A stretch of 35,577 nucleotides of DNA from an uncultured Oscillospiraceae bacterium (GCA_947629915.1 CANRFN010000048.1:1-35577); one strand, 5' to 3'; counted from the stretch's first letter, positions 1-7,442 are shown. Numbers and translations are program-made. Notes: generated by a model not told the origin, from the sequence alone.

Positions 1-85
1 TTTTTCTGGAAATACAAGGCTTTTGGCCACAGATCAGGTGTAATTCGGGATAATTCACTTTTCGGCATAAGTGGTGTGAGAGGTC

Positions 86-108
86 GGCTGGCCGACTAAC
101 GGCCAGCC
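86..108 (-). terminator. Inverted repeat downstream of the SLOG-SLATT gene
   Basis: A perfect 8-bp inverted repeat (GGCTGGCC / GGCCAGCC with a 7-nt loop) lies 22 bp beyond the stop of the minus-strand gene at 130-1881. There is no clear U-tract on the minus strand, so a terminator role is only likely from its position. The remaining bases 1-85 show nothing I can assign. Confidence 0.35.
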
Positions 109-129
109 TCCTACTCGATTATAGTGTTG

Positions 130-1881
130 CTAGAGACGGGAGAAAGAGGTCTTGGAGACGGTCTCGTACCAGCTGGAGGTGTCCTCCAGGATCATCTGCT
201 CCGAGAGGCTCTCTGCTACGCTGTACAGCATCTCCACAGAGGGGGTCTCCACGCTCTGACGCAGCTCGCCGAGCCGCAGCCGGAACACATCGATGGCGTT
301 CTTCATCCGCTTGTGGTTCTCAAAGTGGAAGCTGTACCGGCACTGGTCGTTCTTGGACACCTGATAGGAGGCGTAGTTGGGGATCAGGAGTGCAATGGTG
401 TTGGCGATGGCGCCGGTCTTGTCCCCCTGGCCGATGACGCCGATGCCGATGGCAAACTGCATCAGTCCCCGGAGCACCAATGTGACCAAACTCACCGTTT
501 TCAGCACGGCGGCGCGGTGCAGCACCACGGTGGAGACCTTCTCGTACCGCATGACGCTGTTTTCGTGGTAGATGGACTGCTCTTTCAGCATGAGGTCCAC
601 ACTCTTCAGCATCTCCTGGGTACGGTCCTGGTCTATGACGTGGCTGTACATGCCGATCTCCCGGAGCTCATCCCGCAGAACGCCCAGCACATAGGGGTTC
701 TTCCCGCAGATCTTCCGGATGTTTACGCTGACGCCGTAGGGCTGGAAGTGCATGAGCACGCAGTACGCCTCGGCCAGCATGCGGCTGTTGACGTACCGGC
801 TGTGCCAGTACTTGAGGACGCGGTCCTCGGACATCTTGAACGAGAAGTACAGCAGAAGTGCGTTCAGAAGGAATCCGATGCCGGCGAGACAGCGCAGTGC
901 CGCCTCCAGGGCTGCCGGCGCCACCCACGATGCCACGCTGGCCGCCCCGGGGATCAGGGGCACGAACCAGCTGGCAATGGTGCGGATCATGCCCACCAGG
1001 TCTCCGGCGTAGAAGCCGATGGCCAGACAGACCGTGGCGTACGCCGGGAGCACCGCACGGAAGTACATGATGGAGTTGTATTTGTCTCCGCAGCGAATGG
1101 CATCGCGGTCATAGTTCTCGTATTGCTGGCGCAGGGCGGTGGTCTCAGGGCCGCTGTCCAGCAGCTGTACCGCAGACGCCTCTTCCGGGGACAGGGTTTT
1201 CCTGTGTTTCGGGGAGTGCTTTTTCAGAAAGCGCCTCTGCAGGGCCGCACCCAGTTGGAAGAGCAGCTTGTACCGGTCTTCGTCCGGGGTGCTGGCCGGG
1301 GGCTCGGTGCTGTACAGGTGCCGGATGAGGTTTGTGAGGAAGAGAGAATCGAAATGCTCGTAGTATTGATCGGTCTGCAGATAGCTGGTCCCGGTGTCTG
1401 AGGAGATCCAGACGCACGGCAGGTGCTCACTCCGCGCCATCTCCAGCATCTCAAAGGCGGCGCCGTCCATCTCCCCCACGGACTCATTCCACACGGCGAA
1501 GACAATGTCTGCATTGGCGGCCACCCACTGTTTCTCACAGCTTCTGAGCCCTGTGTCTATGACGGTCTGGGTTTTCCCGCAGTCCGCCCAAGCGGTATCA
1601 CTTTTCCTCCGGATGATGTGGCAGGGGATGCCGCGCTCCTCTGCAATCTGGAGCCACGCCCTGTCTGAAAACCAGGGGGACAGGAGCCATTCGATGTTGG
1701 CGCCGCCTGAGAAGGCATTGCCGATGCAGCGGTCCACCGTGTTCAGAAGTTCCAATGCGTGTGCGCTGTTCTCTGGGATCTTCCCGACTACGGCCATGTA
1801 TACTGTCTTTTTGTTGTCCAATGGTCTAACCACTTCCAGTTTTGTATGATCCCGATGTCCTTCGGGGCCTGTATCGCTCAA
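130..1881 (-). CDS. SLOG-like nucleotide-sensor protein with SLATT-like four-TM effector region
   Basis: The 583-aa product has an N-terminal Rossmann-like part (about residues 27-190) with an initial beta strand 'MAVVGKIPEN' and a later 'ADIVFAVWNESVGEMDG' segment. That pattern resembles SLOG/TIR-like nucleotide-processing or nucleotide-sensing folds. Two hydrophobic hairpins follow (about 271-292 with 325-347, and 458-483 with 488-507), separated by a long helical cytoplasmic segment, as in SLATT membrane modules. SLOG-SLATT proteins are predicted effectors of nucleotide-activated conflict systems that permeabilise the membrane. I infer the family from architecture, not from a search. The start is uncertain: TTG at 1881 is the longest option, and ATG at 1797 falls exactly at the first beta strand, but neither has a good Shine-Dalgarno. 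It shares strand and neighbourhood with iscB and the RyR channel, though gaps of several hundred bases argue against one transcript. Confidence 0.6.
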   Translation of the reverse strand: MSDTGPEGHRDHTKLEVVRPLDNKKTVYMAVVGKIPENSAHALELLNTVDRCIGNAFSGGANIEWLLSPWFSDRAWLQIAEERGIPCHIIRRKSDTAWADCGKTQTVIDTGLRSCEKQWVAANADIVFAVWNESVGEMDGAAFEMLEMARSEHLPCVWISSDTGTSYLQTDQYYEHFDSLFLTNLIRHLYSTEPPASTPDEDRYKLLFQLGAALQRRFLKKHSPKHRKTLSPEEASAVQLLDSGPETTALRQQYENYDRDAIRCGDKYNSIMYFRAVLPAYATVCLAIGFYAGDLVGMIRTIASWFVPLIPGAASVASWVAPAALEAALRCLAGIGFLLNALLLYFSFKMSEDRVLKYWHSRYVNSRMLAEAYCVLMHFQPYGVSVNIRKICGKNPYVLGVLRDELREIGMYSHVIDQDRTQEMLKSVDLMLKEQSIYHENSVMRYEKVSTVVLHRAAVLKTVSLVTLVLRGLMQFAIGIGVIGQGDKTGAIANTIALLIPNYASYQVSKNDQCRYSFHFENHKRMKNAIDVFRLRLGELRQSVETPSVEMLYSVAESLSEQMILEDTSSWYETVSKTSFSRL

Positions 1882-2395
1882 GGAGCTTCTGTGTCTGCGA
1901 GGCGATTGCCATGTCCAACGGCAGGTGGCGATAGGAGATGAATGCGTCTACTGCTGTTCCGGCATGGACTCAATCTGCTCTGCCTTTTCCCTTCTACCTG
2001 GATCCGCATAGTTTTTCCCATTGAGCCAATGCATATCTACCTCAAATTTGAATTATTGAAGTTGCAAACTAGGTTATTTCTAAAAAACATCATTGTAGAA
2101 TGTAAAGTATTGTGTGCTCGTCTTCACCCAAAGGATGAGTGCGGTATGTGTGATTGCGTACGGCTAGGGCGAGAAACCTGTATAGCCCGATTTCTCGATA
2201 CCAGGCAAGGTATCTGGACAAATCATATAGGCCAAGAATATCGAATTCTTCTAATGAATAGAGCTAAGAGCGATTGATTGATACAGTATAGATAGGCATA
2301 CAGAAGTGGTTGGCCAGTACATTTTTGTCAAAGCACTGACTCAACAGGGGATTTGACATACATCAGAGCGATATGGATAGTCTTACACTCGAATC
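1882..2395. other. Non-coding gap between iscB and the SLOG-SLATT gene
   Basis: This 514-bp stretch is visibly more AT-rich than its surroundings. A 111-codon plus-strand reading frame (1942-2277) has no ribosome-binding site and an unconvincing composition, so I do not call it. The far end of the IscB element should lie somewhere here, but I see no transposase, no clear terminal hairpin and no terminator for iscB. It presumably also holds the promoter of the minus-strand gene at 130-1881, which I cannot place. Confidence 0.4.
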
Positions 2396-4114
2396 TCACA
2401 TGAAGACAAGGCCTGTATTTTGGCAAAGCAGCTTGCATTGCTTAGGTGTAGCCTTTGTCCCATCGGAGAATCTGTAATAACTTGGTTTGGATCCTTGCTT
2501 GGTATATTGCCGCCCCTGTGATGCGACCATTACTTTTATTTTTCCATCCACAACGAATTTGGCGCCTGGAAGAATCCGATCCAATTCCTGATAGATGGGT
2601 TTGTGTTCTTGCACGCGGAGGCACCCGACTTTTGCAGCATCAGGTCGCTTCAAGTACTCCTCCAAGCTGTCTTCTTCCTGACTCACTGTCTTTTCACTGC
2701 CCGGTATATTGCGAGTGGCTTTGTGCCGGTTCACGGCAACAGCCACTTCTTTTACGTCCTCTTTTCCATCGACCACTTCTTTTGTTTTAAGGATGTACTT
2801 CCGATCCAGCATATGCCGTTTACAAGCCTTGCGGTCATGGCGGCGGAACTGGCGGATCTGGACATAATCCAAATCCTTGACAATGTTGGTGGGATTAGAG
2901 AGGGTGGAACAAGCAATGCAGTAGGCATCCGTGTGGTGGTCCTTCTCGATTCCGTGTGCTTCCCGGAATGCCTTCGTGCTCATGCCAGTTGTCACCAGTG
3001 TAGGCGCCAGCTTAGACAGTTCCACTGTGAGGCTGGGGATAATCTGGTTCAGGACACTGAGAGCCCCATACTTTTTGTTCATTCCTGCCTTTTTCCGGGT
3101 CATCTTTTCATGCCACTCCGCGTCTGTGTGCACCTTGGTATGGTGCTTTGCGCACAGTCCGCAGATGTTGCCGATTGTATCGCTGCCGCCCTTGCTCTGG
3201 GGAACAATGTGGTGATGCGCTTCAATCGGCTTCTCGCAGAACAGGCAATGTCCATTCTGCATGGTGTCTACTGCCTCATTTACGCTGCCCTGCCCAGAGA
3301 GCGGCCCTTTCTGGTACTGCCACTTCTTGATGTCCGGATTGTCCAACGCCATGAAGGCAAATCTGTTGACCTCCAGCGCTATGGTTGTGATTGGCAGATA
3401 CTGCATGACCTTCTTAACCAGATTCACATGGGTCTGCTTCAGCTGGTTGGCAGTGGGGGTGAGCCAGCCAGCTTTTCGCCTCCGGTTGTTAAAGCGGGCC
3501 TCCTTGTTTTTGATCCCGATACAGTAGATCGGTTCCTTACAGCCGGGAAGAAACCGCTCAATCACACCAACAGAGGTGGTCGCGGTGATCTGTTTCTGCT
3601 CTTTGCAGGGCTTCTTTGTGGTCGTACCACAGCGGATCGCTCTGCGCTGACGTTTTTTCCGTCTGTTGTGCCGCCGGTCCTGGCGGTACATCTTCTGCTG
3701 CTTCTTCAGCTTCGGGATCTCCTTATTTCGGGTGGACAGCTGCGCTGACCAAATCGGGGTGCCGTCCGCCAGGACAACAGTGACCGCGATGTTTGTCCGG
3801 CCAGGGTCAATTCCCAGAATAAGCGGTTGGGTCTTCCCCGGAGTGTCGTACAACAGCTGCACCACATAGGGGTTGCTGCTGAGCTTCTTTGCTTTTCCCG
3901 CTTTGATGAGTTCTCGGATATGCCGGAAGCGCCTAGACGGCATCAGAGGCTTTCCATCAGGGTCCAGAACAAAGATGATGTCCCGCATATTCTGAACAAC
4001 CTGAAGATCCCTAGCGCTGAGAGCATTTTCAATGTTCTCAACACCCAGAACATCCTGAAGGCCATTCACATCCTTGATGTTCAGAACATCCTGAACGTCC
4101 AGAATTTTCTCCAT
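2396..4114 (-). CDS. iscB: IscB RNA-guided HNH/RuvC endonuclease
   Basis: The 572-aa protein shows the IscB domain order with intact catalytic residues. It has a PLMP domain ('DGKPLMPSRRFRHIRELI', about 47-95), RuvC-I ('LGIDPGRT', D103) and an Arg-rich bridge helix ('RRHNRRKKRQRR', 148-159). RuvC-II is 'TIALEVNRF' (E248), HNH is 'CLFCEKPIEAHHHIVPQ' with a second CxxC at 318-321, and RuvC-III is 'KDHHTDAY' (D396). A basic C-terminal TAM-interaction region follows. IscB is the omega-RNA-guided nuclease ancestral to Cas9: HNH cuts the target strand and RuvC the other. The start chosen is ATG 4114, preceded by AAGGAGGTGAGG; a longer frame to 4309 would run through the structured omega-RNA. At 572 aa it exceeds typical IscB (about 400-500 aa), partly through an unusual 45-residue N-terminal extension. 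No TnpA transposase is present, so it is a stand-alone copy. Confidence 0.93.
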   Translation of the reverse strand: MEKILDVQDVLNIKDVNGLQDVLGVENIENALSARDLQVVQNMRDIIFVLDPDGKPLMPSRRFRHIRELIKAGKAKKLSSNPYVVQLLYDTPGKTQPLILGIDPGRTNIAVTVVLADGTPIWSAQLSTRNKEIPKLKKQQKMYRQDRRHNRRKKRQRRAIRCGTTTKKPCKEQKQITATTSVGVIERFLPGCKEPIYCIGIKNKEARFNNRRRKAGWLTPTANQLKQTHVNLVKKVMQYLPITTIALEVNRFAFMALDNPDIKKWQYQKGPLSGQGSVNEAVDTMQNGHCLFCEKPIEAHHHIVPQSKGGSDTIGNICGLCAKHHTKVHTDAEWHEKMTRKKAGMNKKYGALSVLNQIIPSLTVELSKLAPTLVTTGMSTKAFREAHGIEKDHHTDAYCIACSTLSNPTNIVKDLDYVQIRQFRRHDRKACKRHMLDRKYILKTKEVVDGKEDVKEVAVAVNRHKATRNIPGSEKTVSQEEDSLEEYLKRPDAAKVGCLRVQEHKPIYQELDRILPGAKFVVDGKIKVMVASQGRQYTKQGSKPSYYRFSDGTKATPKQCKLLCQNTGLVFM

Positions 4115-4379
4115 TACTTGCCTCACCTCCTTGCACAGTGATAGGTAGAGATTGTGTAGGGGTTGATAAGGAACAAAGTACATGTAAGGGTTGATGAGTA
4201 ACAAAATGCCGGTAAGGCACCCTCTAGGAAGGGCTGTGTTGCCCATGCCTTCAACGGATGCACCCATGCATGGCGTACGACTGGGCGCGGCCCGAAGGCC
4301 TAATCGCACGGTGCGGCGTACATCCTAGACTGTACCTGAACTGCAGAGTTAGGCGAACCTAAACTCTGCGGATTCAGGT
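4115..4379 (-). ncRNA. Candidate omega-RNA scaffold for IscB
   Basis: On the minus strand, immediately upstream of iscB, lie about 265 nt of strongly structured non-coding sequence, where omega-RNA is encoded in known IscB loci. It opens with a long hairpin (4334-4379): outer stem ACCTGAA/TTCAGGT, inner stem GCAGAGTT-AGG with one bulge, and a TTCG loop. Nested pairings follow: GGATG/CATCC, GTACG/CGTAC, GCACCGTGC, and GGCCTTCGGGCC around 4288-4299. The 3' end merges with the iscB ribosome-binding site. In characterised IscB systems the guide is the roughly 16 nt directly 5' of the first hairpin, which here would be about 4380-4396, minus strand. The structure was read by eye, so the exact boundaries are approximate. 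Confidence 0.8.
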
Positions 4380-4380
4380 T

Positions 4381-4503
4381 CTATAGTAGATTCCCGCGCA
4401 ATTCGTTTCCGATTTTTCCGAGGATATCCCATGCGTAATCGTCCTTGACCTGCTCTTCGAGCGGTAAATCATCGAAAGGACAGAGTAGATGGTGGATGTG
4501 AAG
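4381..4503 (-). pseudogene. Detached C-terminal half of the RyR domain of the upstream channel gene
   Basis: The minus-strand frame here reads about 40 residues beginning LHIHHLLCPFDDLPLEEQ, continuing VKDDYAWDILGKIG, and ending at a TAG stop (4381-4383). The run of a His-rich strand, 'L-x-P-F-D-D-L-P' and 'E-E-Q-V-K-D' matches the second half of bacterial RyR domains (general pattern hP-L-vP-w-eLp-eee-ke-D). It has no start codon or ribosome-binding site and is separated from the main channel gene by the MITE-like element at 4504-4694. Deleting that element rejoins the frames as ...R-I-K-L-H-I-H-H-L-L..., restoring a protein of about 536 aa. Confidence 0.75.
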
Positions 4504-4694
4504 TGTACCCTGTTCTTAGGACAAACTTGAATTTAATCGGCGTGCTTGTTCAGCAACCACGCACAAGCGTTTACCGCCGGCAAACACAGGTGCCTTCTGG
4601 AAACCAAAGCGATAAACCCCGGGGGTCTGGGGGCAGCGCCCCCAGGAACTTACGCCCTGCATAAATTCAAAATGTGTCCATTTTTCGGGGTACA
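4504..4694. mobile_element. MITE/REP-like insertion with 7-bp terminal inverted repeats
   Basis: The segment is bounded by inverted heptamers TGTACCC (4504-4510) and GGGTACA (4688-4694). It encodes no transposase and contains a GC-rich hairpin (4627-4645) of a kind common near gene ends in gut Clostridia. It lies inside the RyR domain codons of the channel gene, and removing it (leaving one copy of a 1-2-nt duplication, C or AC) restores an uninterrupted RyR reading frame. It supplies the present last 60 or so codons and the stop codon of that gene. The exact boundaries and target duplication are ambiguous by 1-2 nt. Confidence 0.65.
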
Positions 4695-6183
4695 GTTTAA
4701 TGCGGGCTTCATTATTTCTCTTTGGCCCGTATTCCCAGTTGTGGACCCAATGGAATCGCATAAACCGTTCGTGTTCAATGCGGCGATAGAAGTCTGCTTG
4801 TTCCTCTCGGGTCTCCCGATAGACTTCGTATGCCTTGCCGCACAGTTCGGGGGTGATCTCCGAGAACACCTCGTCCGGCAACAGCATGTGGATCTTGGTG
4901 AATAGATGGTCTGCCACAGCATAGTTGGACGCCTTGGTGAAGTCCGAGAGATCTTCCCATCTCGGGGTGGTGGTTCCGGCACCCTTCAGGTAGAGCTCGT
5001 GCATTTTCTTGGCCAGGATATTTTGGGCCTGCCGCATCACCAGGTCTGGGGTAAAGATCTCCTTGGCCCCGCCGAAGAAGTGCTCTCCTGTGAAACTTTT
5101 CCGAACCGCCTCGGAGCAGTCCATTTTGGTGTGCACGATCTTCTTCTGCGGGATGCATTTACGGATGGCGATGAGGTTTTCCAGGTTTGATGGGCTGTCT
5201 TCCTCACAGAGGATGATACGGTCTGATTCCAGTAAGATATCCGTGAGCTCACTCCAGGTTTCGCTGTGGAAGAAGATACTGTCTCTTCCGGGACAGACTG
5301 TGTCGATGGCTGCGATCTTATGAAGCTGGCAGTGCTCTCTTCGAAACGCATCCAGGGAGCCGATCACATGGTACATCATGTCCTGCTTTTCGCCAAACAC
5401 GTTCACCAAAAGGGCCTGTTCCAGCAGATCGGCGCAGAGGGAACCGCTTCCTATGAGAACCGTTTTCTCTGAGGGCGATTTTGCCGGATGCTCCTGCCAA
5501 TACCGCCTGGCGCAGCACTTGGAGGGGCTGAAAAACGAGACGTTTGGAAAGCTCCAGGGTATCTCCGCATCTGCCATACAGTATACGGGTGTGCCCGTCC
5601 CTGAGAGCCGGAACACATACTCCAAGTTGGAGGCGTATTGCTTATCCGTGAGAAAGATGGCGGTATGTCCGCGCTTGCCATGAGTGAGGTGTTCCACCGT
5701 ATCGATTGGTGCCTCATATCGGATCACCTTAACGCCCTCGGGGACCTCTGCGGACAGGTCTGGGATAATGGCAACCGACTTCGGGTCTTCCTTGGCGATG
5801 TTCTCCATGAGCGCCTGGCTGTCTTCATCGCAGGTGCTGAAGATATACTTGTTTTTACTGCGGCTGAGGCGAAGGCGCAGCGGTGTGAGCAGCTTGCCGT
5901 AGATCACGGACATGACAAAGCCTACGGCAGCGGCAAACAGCACGGTACCCAACAGTACAAAGCCAAAGCTGATGAACCTGCCGGCAATGGTGACGGGGAC
6001 GATATCTCCGTACCCTACGGTGCTCATCGTTATGACGGAGTACCACAGTGAGTCTCCAATGCCGCCGATCTCTGAATCGGGCTGGCCTTTCTCTACAAAG
6101 GTGAGGACAAGAACGAGAATGATCCATAGCAGGGCGATTGCAATCACAAATCGCTGCGGTATTTTCCCGGAATTCTTCTTCAT
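4516..6183 (-). CDS. Two-TM potassium-type channel with TrkA/RCK-like domains and a truncated RyR domain
   Basis: The 555-aa protein has TM1 (about 11-30), a pore loop with the potassium selectivity filter TVGYGD (55-60) and TM2 (about 70-93). Two RCK/TrkA-N-like Rossmann halves follow (about 105-250 and 255-410), the second opening with 'KTVLIGSGSLCADLL'. Next comes the first half of a RyR domain ('FYRRIEHERFMRFHW...NWEYGPKRNNEAR', about 425-494). Gated ion channels with RyR domains occur in predicted nucleotide-signal conflict systems next to SLOG/SLATT proteins, which fits the neighbour at 130-1881. The last 60 or so residues (including 'GVSSWGRCPQTPG') are read from the inserted element and are not native; the original C-terminus is at 4381-4503. 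The start chosen is ATG 6183 with GAAAGGGA upstream; the longer frame to 6342 runs through the promoter. Whether the truncated protein still gates is unknown. Confidence 0.82.
   Translation of the reverse strand: MKKNSGKIPQRFVIAIALLWIILVLVLTFVEKGQPDSEIGGIGDSLWYSVITMSTVGYGDIVPVTIAGRFISFGFVLLGTVLFAAAVGFVMSVIYGKLLTPLRLRLSRSKNKYIFSTCDEDSQALMENIAKEDPKSVAIIPDLSAEVPEGVKVIRYEAPIDTVEHLTHGKRGHTAIFLTDKQYASNLEYVFRLSGTGTPVYCMADAEIPWSFPNVSFFSPSKCCARRYWQEHPAKSPSEKTVLIGSGSLCADLLEQALLVNVFGEKQDMMYHVIGSLDAFRREHCQLHKIAAIDTVCPGRDSIFFHSETWSELTDILLESDRIILCEEDSPSNLENLIAIRKCIPQKKIVHTKMDCSEAVRKSFTGEHFFGGAKEIFTPDLVMRQAQNILAKKMHELYLKGAGTTTPRWEDLSDFTKASNYAVADHLFTKIHMLLPDEVFSEITPELCGKAYEVYRETREEQADFYRRIEHERFMRFHWVHNWEYGPKRNNEARIKLYPEKWTHFEFMQGVSSWGRCPQTPGVYRFGFQKAPVFAGGKRLCVVAEQARRLNSSLS
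4627..4645. repeat. REP-like GC-rich hairpin
   Basis: An 8-bp perfect stem, CTGGGGGC/GCCCCCAG, with an AGC loop lies inside the inserted element. Translated, it produces the typical artefact tail 'SSWGRCPQTPG' on the channel protein. It may act as a terminator-like or REP structure. Confidence 0.7.
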
Positions 6184-6289
6184 CGAACCATCCCTTTCGC
6201 CAGGATTGGGTATGCCGTAGGGGCGGATTGTATCGTTAAGCTGTACAGAGCAAGCCAGGCAAAGATTGTTTACCTTCTGCACATTGCTC

Positions 6290-6318
6290 AGTATAACCCA
6301 TGAAAGCCTGGAATACAA
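6290..6318 (-). promoter_or_regulatory. Sigma-A-like promoter of the channel gene
   Basis: On the minus strand, -35 TTGTAT (6313-6318) and -10 TATACT (6290-6295) are separated by exactly 17 bp. The promoter lies about 105 bp upstream of the ATG at 6183 and points into the channel gene. Confidence 0.6.
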
Positions 6319-6329
6319 GGTTTGTTGCA

Positions 6330-6358
6330 CTAAAAATCCCAAATTGTGCGATTTTTAG
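6330..6358. repeat. AT-rich inverted repeat next to the channel promoter
   Basis: A perfect 9-bp inverted repeat, CTAAAAATC/GATTTTTAG, with an 11-nt spacer ends 12 bp upstream of the -35 box of the channel promoter. It could be an operator or a weak terminator for transcription arriving from either side. Confidence 0.4.
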
Positions 6359-6650
6359 GGGAAAGGTGGCATGGATTTGTGGTGGGAATCTCCTGTTTGT
6401 GTGCGCCTCTGGTGACGGGTAGAGCTGGTATCCTGGTCTCAGCGTGTTTGCTCTCATGGGGTGGGGAGACCATGGTGCAGTGGGGAAAGAAAACGAAACG
6501 CGCCCTCGTGGAAAAGCGAATCCCACGAGGGCGCTTTTTATGACTGGCTGGTGGTAGGGCGCCTGCCCCCAGTATGTGGCGCGGATTGCTTCTCAATGAG
6601 AGCAGGTCTCAGTTTCTTCCTCGTTTCTTCCTCAGTTCTTCCCCTCCGGC
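6359..6650. other. Gene-free stretch containing a terminator
   Basis: Apart from the strong hairpin at 6500-6539 I see no credible coding sequence here on either strand. Short open frames lack ribosome-binding sites and family resemblance. The coding remnant beginning near 6651 may have lost its 5' part in this interval. Confidence 0.4.
6500..6539 (+). terminator. Rho-independent terminator
   Basis: A 12-bp perfect stem (GCGCCCTCGTGG / CCACGAGGGCGC) is followed on the plus strand by TTTTT and preceded by an A-rich tract, so it could work in both directions. No intact plus-strand gene precedes it, suggesting that a gene once ended here. Confidence 0.8.
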
Positions 6651-6920
6651 AACCAGATACAGACAATCACACCGCTCTCCCGCTTAACCGGCCACACAGA
6701 CCTGGACATCGGCAACAACCGGATTACCGGTCCCAGCCTCATTGCAGGGCATAAGAAGCTGCTGCACCTCGGGGTGTATGGCAACCTGTACCAGGACCTC
6801 TCGATGTTGGCAACCCTGTCTGCGCTGCAGGTTCTCAGGGTGAGCGCGGAACAGTGGATGTTCTTAAGGCCTGTGGCGGACATCCCGGGCGTGAAGGTCA
6901 AAAACGTGTCCCGGCAGTGA
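6651..6920 (+). pseudogene. C-terminal remnant of a leucine-rich-repeat protein
   Basis: The plus-strand frame beginning NQIQTITPLSRLTGHTDLDI and continuing GNNRITGPSLIAGHKKLLHL shows internalin-like LRR spacing (L-x-x-L-x-I-x-x-N-x-I). Further on it reads LSALQVLRVSAEQ and stops at TGA 6918-6920. No start codon or ribosome-binding site precedes it, and the similarity fades upstream of about 6640. It is the 3' end of a larger gene, probably a surface or secreted LRR protein. A strong terminator follows directly. The repeats differ from the BspA-type LRRs of the SLH proteins further downstream. Confidence 0.65.
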
Positions 6921-6941
6921 GATGCCTGCGCTGGAAAGACA

Positions 6942-6990
6942 AATCAGCACCCGTTCGGCAGGGAGAACCCCTGCTGAACGGGTGCTGATT
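6942..6990. terminator. Bidirectional rho-independent terminator
   Basis: A 15-bp stem (AATCAGCACCCGTTC / GAACGGGTGCTGATT), extended by an inner GCAG/CTGC pairing, is T-rich on both exit sides. It serves the LRR remnant on the plus strand and the T7SS cargo cassette (lipoprotein stop at 7029) on the minus strand. Confidence 0.8.
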
Positions 6991-7028
6991 CTCTTGTTGT
7001 TGGTCTGTGTGCCTCAGTCTGTCCTGGC

Positions 7029-7439
7029 TCAGTCTGTCGGGGCATAGATGATCTCACCGTCCAGGGCATCCTTCCGGACGAGCTCCAGATACCCGAAGGA
7101 GCCGTAGCCGAGATAGTACGTGTTGCCTTTGTTGTCCAGGACCTGCAGCACCACGCCGTTGTTATCTGAGACCAGTTCCGCAGACTCCAGCGGGCCAACC
7201 CCCAGGGAGACCAGTGTCTCAATGGAGCCCTGGGCGCTGTCTGCAGCCAGGTTGCCCGCCTCCCGGATGAGCCGTACGCTCTGTTCCATTGCGCCTGTTT
7301 CCTCCTCTCCGGAAGCGTTCAGGGGCAGCTGTGCGCTGCTGGTTGGGGCCTCATTTGGGCTGCAGCTGGCAGCCAGCAGGAGGCAGAATACAACTGCCAA
7401 ACCTGCGATGAAATACCGCTTCATTCTCATAGGCCGCAT
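7029..7439 (-). CDS. Small lipoprotein, candidate immunity protein of the adjacent metallopeptidase
   Basis: The 136-aa product starts with a basic n-region (MRPMRMKRYF), a hydrophobic core and the lipobox LLLAASC (about residues 20-26). It is therefore predicted to be lipid-anchored on the outer face of the membrane. A Ser/Pro/Glu-rich linker follows, then a compact domain of about 85 residues with beta strands such as 'GVVLQVLDNKGNTYYLGYGS'. I recognise no family. It begins 3 bp after the metallopeptidase stop and is its immediate downstream partner, the usual place for an immunity gene; lipoprotein immunity to T7SS effectors has precedent (TilA against TslA in Staphylococcus). ATGs at codons 1, 4 and 6 are all possible starts; none has a strong Shine-Dalgarno, suggesting translational coupling. 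Confidence 0.6.
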   Translation of the reverse strand: MRPMRMKRYFIAGLAVVFCLLLAASCSPNEAPTSSAQLPLNASGEEETGAMEQSVRLIREAGNLAADSAQGSIETLVSLGVGPLESAELVSDNNGVVLQVLDNKGNTYYLGYGSFGYLELVRKDALDGEIIYAPTD

Positions 7440-7442
7440 CTG

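Noticed and set aside
124..1401. A 425-codon plus-strand frame opposite the SLOG-SLATT gene
   Set aside because: Antisense shadow with biased composition; the minus-strand protein has coherent domains and TM segments.
1942..2277. A 111-codon plus-strand frame in the gap between iscB and the SLOG-SLATT gene
   Set aside because: No Shine-Dalgarno, no recognisable domain, and the region is AT-rich and non-coding in character.
2361..2386. TTGACA followed by TAGTCT on the plus strand, promoter-like
   Set aside because: The 19-bp spacer is too long and it would transcribe antisense into the 3' end of iscB, with no plus-strand gene to serve.
4516..6342. Longer start for the channel gene at 6342
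   Set aside because: It would place the first 53 codons across the -35/-10 promoter at 6290-6318; ATG 6183 has a ribosome-binding site and leads directly into TM1.
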